A stretch of DNA of 64,000 bases from contig JAVBOL010000018.1 of assembly GCA_031550615.1 (NCBI GenBank), positions 1 through 64,000 on the forward strand. The letters run 5' to 3'. The DNA is from JAVBOW01 sp031550615 (GTDB lineage Bacteria; Bacteroidota; Bacteroidia; Bacteroidales; Rikenellaceae). Positions 59,282-64,000 of the stretch are shown in pieces; positions within the stretch are counted from its first letter, which is position 1, and each line of letters starts with the position of its first letter. The notes under the pieces were generated by a model that saw nothing but the letters and a program-made list of their open reading frames with translations, was not told where the DNA came from and searched no databases. A program made the position numbers and the translations under genes.

Positions 59282-60286
59282 TTAAAAGTTATGGTTGGGG
59301 TTGAATTCAAGGTAGCCCTCCAGCCGCGCAGCTTGCGCATCGGTGAGCGTACCGTCTTTGGTCATATCGTTAAGTGAGCTCCAACCTCCCTTCAATTGTC
59401 TGTTTTTCAAAATCCTGCGCATCATCTCCGGGGAGATGTACGGGTGTCCCGCGAGTTTTTCCGGGGCTGCAAAGTTAATATCTATTTTTGAAATACCAGC
59501 GCTGTCGATGAAAATTTGTTGCACTATGCGGTCATAATTCTGCTCCGTCATGCCTTTTATTTCGGCCAGCTGGCCGATGCGCACGAATCCGCCCAGGCGC
59601 GTGCGGTAGTCGACGATGCGCGCCGCCGTCAGGCTGCCTATGCCGTTGACCGCCGTCAGCAGCGAGGTGTCGGCAGAGTTCAGCTCGACCCTTATCCGGC
59701 CCTGCCGCCAGGGCGAGGGCCCGGCGGAGGCCGCAGTCGCCGTTGCTGTTGCCGCTGTTGCCGCCGATGCCGCCGATTCCCCGGCCCCGGCATTTTGGGT
59801 CTGCTCTCGTTTCCCGGGGGCGAACTGTGGCGAGATAATAATATAAGGCTCAAGGATATAATAGAGCGAATCGCCGACATCCCAGCAAGCGGCGAATTCC
59901 TCCTTGATACGGAACACTTTGCCGCTCTCGCGGTATTTTATGATGCCCGCCGCGGCCCTGGCCGAAAATCCGAGCGTGCGCAATCCCCGGTAGTCGACGG
60001 TGTTGGGGTCGAAGCGGAACAGCTTGCGCGCCGGGTCCTGCCGCGCCCCTTCTTCCTGACGGTCGTAATGTGTCGTATGTAAGGGTTTGGTCGCGTGCGG
60101 GTCCGCAACGGTGAGCGAGTCGGCAGCCGCCTGTAAACTGCGCTCCATGCGTGGACGCGACAGCGAGGCCACCACCAGTGACAGGACCATTATTACCGGT
60201 ATGAACCACAGTATGCCCCGCCTCTCACGCACGCTGAAAGAGAGGGCGGCGCCGAGTATTTCGCGGAGCTTTTCGCCGATGGTCAT
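59282..60286 (-). CDS. ComEA-like helix-hairpin-helix DNA-binding membrane protein
   Basis: A 334-aa protein with an N-terminal anchor (about 20-42). It has three HhH-like repeats: FDPNTVDYRGLRTLGFSARA, ELNSADTSLLTAVNGIGSLTA (in part) with ARIVDYRTRLGGF, and a last one ending SSLNDMTKDGTLTDAQ. The repeats are separated by an alanine-rich linker (SAASAATAATATATAAS). Related ComEA/Bacteroidota HhH proteins bind DNA outside the cytoplasm; function here is not shown. ATG 60286 was chosen because the longer frame overlaps dnaG's promoter. Confidence 0.8.
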   Translation of the reverse strand: MTIGEKLREILGAALSFSVRERRGILWFIPVIMVLSLVVASLSRPRMERSLQAAADSLTVADPHATKPLHTTHYDRQEEGARQDPARKLFRFDPNTVDYRGLRTLGFSARAAAGIIKYRESGKVFRIKEEFAACWDVGDSLYYILEPYIIISPQFAPGKREQTQNAGAGESAASAATAATATATAASAGPSPWRQGRIRVELNSADTSLLTAVNGIGSLTAARIVDYRTRLGGFVRIGQLAEIKGMTEQNYDRIVQQIFIDSAGISKIDINFAAPEKLAGHPYISPEMMRRILKNRQLKGGWSSLNDMTKDGTLTDAQAARLEGYLEFNPNHNF

Positions 60287-60333
60287 AAAGGTGGGGCCAG
60301 TAGTTATTAAGGGCAAATATAGTAAAAAATTAA

Positions 60334-60341
60334 CTACCTTT
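60334..60341 (+). promoter_or_regulatory. -7-like box for dnaG
   Basis: TACCTTTA ends 9 nt before ATG 60351, one base from TAnnTTTG. The same variant sits before the M23 gene. Confidence 0.4.
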
Positions 60342-60350
60342 ACCCCCGTA

Positions 60351-62303
60351 ATGATCGACAAGGGGACAGTGGATAAAATATACGCCTCGGCAAACATAGC
60401 CGAGGTGGTGGGCGACTTTGTGACCCTGCGCAAGAAAGGGGTCAACTACACCGCCTGTTGCCCTTTTCACAGCGAGAAAACCCCCTCTTTCATCGTCTCG
60501 CCGGCCAAAGGGCTCTATAAATGCTTCGGCTGCGGCAAGGGCGGCAACGCCGTCACTTTCGTGATGGAGCACGAGGGGATAACCTACCCCGAGGCGCTCA
60601 AGTGGGTGGCCAGGAAATACGGCATCACGGTCGAAGAGCGCGAATTGAGCCCCGAGGAGGAGCGCCGCAACGACGACCGCGAGAGCATGATGGTGGTCAG
60701 CTCGTGGGCTGGCGACTGGATGCGGGAGCAGCTTCTGAAGACCGACGAAGGGCGCAGCGTCGGCCTTTCGTACCTTCGCAGCCGCGGGATGACCGACGCG
60801 ACGATCGAAAAATTCGGCCTGGGATACTCCGCCTCCGCGCCCGACGCCTTTTCCAAAGCCGCGCTGGCGGCGGGATACAAGGAGGAATACCTGATCTCGA
60901 CCGGCCTTACGATAAAACGCGAGAACGGCAACTATTACGACCGTTTCTGCGGTCGCGTTATGTTCCCCATACACAGCATCTCGGGGCGCATCGTCGGCTT
61001 CGGCGGACGCACCATGCGCACCGACAACAAGACGGCCAAATACCTCAATTCGCCCGAAAGCGAGATTTACCATAAGAGCTCGATACTCTACGGGCTGTAC
61101 TTTGCGAAAAAGGCGATCACCCAGGATGACGTCTGCATACTGGTCGAGGGTTACACCGACGTGATCTCGATGCACCAGGCCGGGGTGGAGAACGTGGTCG
61201 CCTCGTCCGGCACGTCGCTAACCGAGGACCAGATACGGCTCATTGGCCGCTTCACGCGCAACGTGACGGTGATCTACGACGGCGACCCGGCGGGCATCAA
61301 GGCCTCTTTGAGAGGGATAGACATGATCCTGCGCGCAGGGCTCAACGTGCGTGTGGTGCTGCTGCCAGAGGGGGAGGACCCCGACTCTTTCGCCCGCGCG
61401 CACACCGCGACAGAGCTGAAGGGCTACATCCGCGAGAAGGAAGAGGACTTTTTGTCATTCAAGACACGTGTGCTGCTCTCGGATACGAAAGGCGACCCGA
61501 TACGCAAGGCCGCGCTGATAGGCGACATCGTGCAGTCGATAGCCGAGATACCCGATCCGGTGATCCGCTCGGTATATATAAAGGAGTGCGCCCGCCAGAT
61601 GGACGTGCAGGAGGCGCTGTTGACCTCCGAGGTGGCCAAAAAGCGCGCCACGCACAGCTCGGACCCCGAGACGGCGGAATTCGTCCGCCGCCAGCAGACC
61701 ATAGCCCGGGAGCAGGAGGCGGAGCATGCCGCACCCCTTTCGGTGACTGCGGGCAGCAGCATGGAAGAGCTGGAAAAGGAGTTGATAAAATACCTGCTGC
61801 GCTACGGCGACAAGAACATAGAGATCAAAGAGGGCAAACAGTTCGTGGAGCTGAACGTCGCCCGCACGATAATCTCGGAGTTGCAGGTGATCGGGGTCGA
61901 GTTGCGCAACCCGCTCTACCAGATGCTCTTCTCCACCTACGCCGCCGCGCTCCAGGCCGGCGGGGCTGTCGATCCGGGGCTTTTCGTGAACCACCCCGAC
62001 CCCGAGGCGGTCAACGCCGCGGCCGATATAATGTTCTCGGACGAGAACTACATAGCCAGCAAGATGTGGAAGAAGCACGACGTGGCCGTGGACACCGAGG
62101 AGGAGAGGCTCTCCGCCGCCGTGCCCCGTGCCGTGATAATCTATAAGTCGAAGGCCATTGAGCAGATAATCGGGCAGTTGCACGCCCAACTTGCCGACGA
62201 AACGCTCTCTGATGAACAGGCCTCTGATATAATCCTGAGGATCGACGCCCTGAACCGCGAAAGGATCTCTATCTCCAAGAAGGTTCAGAGGTTGGTGCTA
62301 TAA
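60351..62303 (+). CDS. dnaG: DNA primase DnaG
   Basis: Synthesises RNA primers at the replication fork. From ATG 60351 the protein is 650 aa. The CHC2 zinc finger has C37, H40, C58 and C61 (CCPFHSEKTPSF, KCFGCGKGG). The RNA-polymerase core and Toprim domain follow (LVEGYTDVISMHQ, ASSGTSLTEDQ, VIYDGDPAGIKAS), then a helical C-terminal DnaB-binding part. The open frame to 60087 crosses the HhH gene start and is rejected. Confidence 0.95.
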   Translation: MIDKGTVDKIYASANIAEVVGDFVTLRKKGVNYTACCPFHSEKTPSFIVSPAKGLYKCFGCGKGGNAVTFVMEHEGITYPEALKWVARKYGITVEERELSPEEERRNDDRESMMVVSSWAGDWMREQLLKTDEGRSVGLSYLRSRGMTDATIEKFGLGYSASAPDAFSKAALAAGYKEEYLISTGLTIKRENGNYYDRFCGRVMFPIHSISGRIVGFGGRTMRTDNKTAKYLNSPESEIYHKSSILYGLYFAKKAITQDDVCILVEGYTDVISMHQAGVENVVASSGTSLTEDQIRLIGRFTRNVTVIYDGDPAGIKASLRGIDMILRAGLNVRVVLLPEGEDPDSFARAHTATELKGYIREKEEDFLSFKTRVLLSDTKGDPIRKAALIGDIVQSIAEIPDPVIRSVYIKECARQMDVQEALLTSEVAKKRATHSSDPETAEFVRRQQTIAREQEAEHAAPLSVTAGSSMEELEKELIKYLLRYGDKNIEIKEGKQFVELNVARTIISELQVIGVELRNPLYQMLFSTYAAALQAGGAVDPGLFVNHPDPEAVNAAADIMFSDENYIASKMWKKHDVAVDTEEERLSAAVPRAVIIYKSKAIEQIIGQLHAQLADETLSDEQASDIILRIDALNRERISISKKVQRLVL

Positions 62304-62308
62304 ACAAA

Positions 62309-62336
62309 AAAAGTGCGGCCACAAGACCGCACTTTT
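62309..62336. terminator. Terminator between convergent dnaG and lipoprotein genes
   Basis: AAAAGTGCGG (62309-62318) pairs with CCGCACTTTT (62327-62336) in both directions. Confidence 0.8.
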
Positions 62337-62353
62337 CTCTGCCTGAAGGGCGT

Positions 62354-63496
62354 TTACTGCCTCGAATAGGTATATCCGATAAAACTCGAAGCCTGTGCGT
62401 AAAGCGGCGAGGCGAAACTGTGGAAAAGCTCCTGGTGCGAAGGCAGCGCCAACTGTTTCTTATGTGTCAGCGCCAGTTGCTGGGACGATAAAGCCCGCTC
62501 GTCGCCATTGAACGAAGCCCACTCCGAGGCCCACACCGACTTGCCGGGCAGCGCCTTCTGGTAGAGCACCCGGCTGCTGTAGCCGTCCGTGATGCGCAGC
62601 GTGAGGATGCCTTGGGAGATAATCTCCATGCGGTGCGAGGTGTATTTCGCTTTTACGGTACCCATTACGTTCTGTTTCTGGCCGTTGACGGTGGTCGTGC
62701 CCACCACTACGTCGTCGCGCACCAACTCGACCGTGTTGTTGTTCTGGGCTGTGTTGCCGACCGTGAAGTCCGCGAAATCGAGGTACAGCACCTGGTGGGG
62801 ATTGGTCATACGCTCGGCTTTGGCTTCGTGGGACGTGTAGAAGCGCACCAGGTTGCGGTAGGTCGCGGCGGTGATCTCGCTCATCAGCTTGTCGTAGAAC
62901 CACATGGCGTCGAGTTGGTAGCGCCCGGGCGTCACGGGGCTGGTCACCACCACGCGCAGGGTGGCGGCGTAGCGGGCGCGGTCGAGCTGGTGGGCTACGT
63001 CCTTATACCCCGGGGTGTAGTGCGCCGTGCGCGAGAGGCAGTCATAGGCTTCGCGTGCCGCGTCCAGAGTGCCCACGGCCAGCGCGGCCATGCCCTGCTC
63101 ATAGTAGAGCGGCCCGACAAGGTCCATGGTCTCGCGCAGTTCGTTACGGTACTCGCGGGGCGCGGGGATCACGCTCATCGCCGCCGGGCAGCGGTAGATC
63201 TCCTCCGAGAGGCGGTTAAGGCGCGTGTAGATCTTTATGTTGTTTTCCAGCGTGCGCACATCGCGCGAGGCGGGCGCGAGGGCCGCCTGTCGCTCACCGT
63301 CGGCGACGGCCAGGGGGTAGGCCTGGGCGAGTGCCGCACGGGCTTTCTTATTGCCGGGATCGCTGCGCAGACGTTCCACGGATTTGAGCACAGCATCGTA
63401 GTAGTCGCCGCTTTGCAGGGCCTTGATGCCTGATGAGCAGGATGATACGAATGCCGCCAACACTACGGCGGATAGGATCAGGTAGAGGTTCTTCAT
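62354..63496 (-). CDS. Hypothetical lipoprotein with TPR-like region
   Basis: A 380-aa lipoprotein (lipobox AFVSSC near residue 20). The N-terminal part (about 20-190) resembles TPR-like helix pairs (ALQSGDYYDAVLKSVERLRS; AVGTLDAAREAYDCLSRTA). The C-terminal half is beta-rich (YLDFADFTVGNTAQNNNTVE onward). I do not recognise the family. It lies 8 bp after prfB on the same strand. Confidence 0.65.
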   Translation of the reverse strand: MKNLYLILSAVVLAAFVSSCSSGIKALQSGDYYDAVLKSVERLRSDPGNKKARAALAQAYPLAVADGERQAALAPASRDVRTLENNIKIYTRLNRLSEEIYRCPAAMSVIPAPREYRNELRETMDLVGPLYYEQGMAALAVGTLDAAREAYDCLSRTAHYTPGYKDVAHQLDRARYAATLRVVVTSPVTPGRYQLDAMWFYDKLMSEITAATYRNLVRFYTSHEAKAERMTNPHQVLYLDFADFTVGNTAQNNNTVELVRDDVVVGTTTVNGQKQNVMGTVKAKYTSHRMEIISQGILTLRITDGYSSRVLYQKALPGKSVWASEWASFNGDERALSSQQLALTHKKQLALPSHQELFHSFASPLYAQASSFIGYTYSRQ

Positions 63497-63504
63497 ATCT
63501 CGGG

Positions 63505-64000
63505 TTATTGATTTTCCATTAAAAACGCTTTGATGAAGTCGTTTATTTCGCCGTCCAGCACCGCGCCCGTGTCCGAGGTCTCGTGACCTGTGCGGTGGTC
63601 CTTGACCAGTTTGTAGGGGTGCAGGGTGTAGGAGCGTATCTGCGAACCCCATTCGATCTTCTTTTTCTGCCCTTCGAGTTCGTTTTGCATCTCCATGCGT
63701 TTTTCCATCTCGCGCTGGTAGAGTTTGCTGCGCAGGATGCGCATGGCGTTCTCCTTATTCATCAGCTGTGAACGCGTCTCGGTGTTCTCGATCACGATGC
63801 CCGAGGGCAGGTGGCGCAGTCGCACGCCCGTTTCGACCTTGTTGACGTTCTGGCCGCCAGCCCCGCCGCTGCGGTAGGTGTCCCACTCGATGTCTGCCGG
63901 GTTGACGACGATCTCTATGGTGTCGTCCACGGCGGGCGACACGAATACCGAGGCGAAGGTGGTCTGGCGTTTGTTGTTGGCGTTGAAGGGCGAGAGGCGC
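63505..64000 (-). CDS. prfB: Peptide chain release factor 2 (C-terminal part; cut by window edge)
   Basis: The frame runs off the window at 64000, so only about 164 C-terminal residues are seen. SGGAGGQNVNKVET holds the catalytic GGQ motif. RLSPFNANNKRQTTFASV, upstream in frame, and IRSYTLHPYKLVKDHRTG, downstream, are RF2 signatures. RF2 ends translation at UGA and UAA. Any programmed frameshift site would be outside the window. Confidence 0.93.
   Translation of the reverse strand, partial: RLSPFNANNKRQTTFASVFVSPAVDDTIEIVVNPADIEWDTYRSGGAGGQNVNKVETGVRLRHLPSGIVIENTETRSQLMNKENAMRILRSKLYQREMEKRMEMQNELEGQKKKIEWGSQIRSYTLHPYKLVKDHRTGHETSDTGAVLDGEINDFIKAFLMENQ

Noticed and set aside
1..64000. tRNA genes, rRNA and CRISPR arrays
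   Set aside because: Gaps were read for T-arm sequences and regular spaced repeats; none found.

Overview
The window looks like a high-GC member of the Bacteroidales (Bacteroidota), probably a Rikenellaceae/Alistipes-like gut anaerobe; the genus is inference. The grounds are many TAnnTTTG -7 promoter boxes, A-rich leaders without Shine-Dalgarno sequences, a REC-PglZ (PorX-type) regulator, Mfa/Fim-type fimbrial genes, FecI/FecR-type surface signalling, a one-chain pyruvate:ferredoxin oxidoreductase and Bacteroidota-type small ribosomal proteins. I saw no rRNA, tRNA, CRISPR array or complete insertion sequence.

Layout. 1-24276 is mostly housekeeping: Gdx/SugE exporter, queE-hpt (divergent from purE-zupT-small membrane protein), a hybrid periplasmic-sensor histidine kinase, tdk, the LysE-family/cmk/ispH run, lnt-folC, a 240-bp inverted-repeat element, a membrane-anchored EEP hydrolase, an AraC regulator behind an AT-rich palindrome, ispD-SDR-PNPOx-M23 genes, mtgA and nifJ. 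39469-64000 is again core: a TGS-uridine kinase fusion, 5'-nucleotidase, GtrA/GT39 membrane proteins, PpiD, a CNNM/CorC protein, lptC-OMP-coaX-mfd-rng, a 30-aa basic ribosome-like protein, HU, porX-tsaE, rpsU, a helix-hairpin-helix protein, dnaG, a lipoprotein and the 3' part of prfB.

24277-39420 is the accessory region and the most interesting part. It opens with about 800 bp of non-coding DNA holding two tandem elements of the same fold (long stem with a 3x3 internal loop, crossed by a second stem that ends in a T-run), each behind a -7 box. Then come an ECF sigma factor, a small FecR-N-like protein, a FecR anti-sigma factor, and an outer-membrane protein in which an STN signalling domain and a carboxypeptidase-regulatory domain are fused to a DUF3575 beta-barrel instead of a TonB-dependent receptor. 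Next are a DUF3868/OmpA/TPR protein, an Mfa2-type anchor lipoprotein, a 753-aa fimbrillin-like lipoprotein with an AT-rich leucine-rich-repeat C-terminus, two tandem paralogous toxin-antitoxin modules sharing about 120-bp direct repeats, a second fimbrillin paralogue, a clostripain-family lipoprotein protease and two thioredoxin-like proteins. I infer a surface-signalling-controlled fimbrial/adhesin system whose receptor is built into the fimbrial gene set, with its own candidate processing protease.
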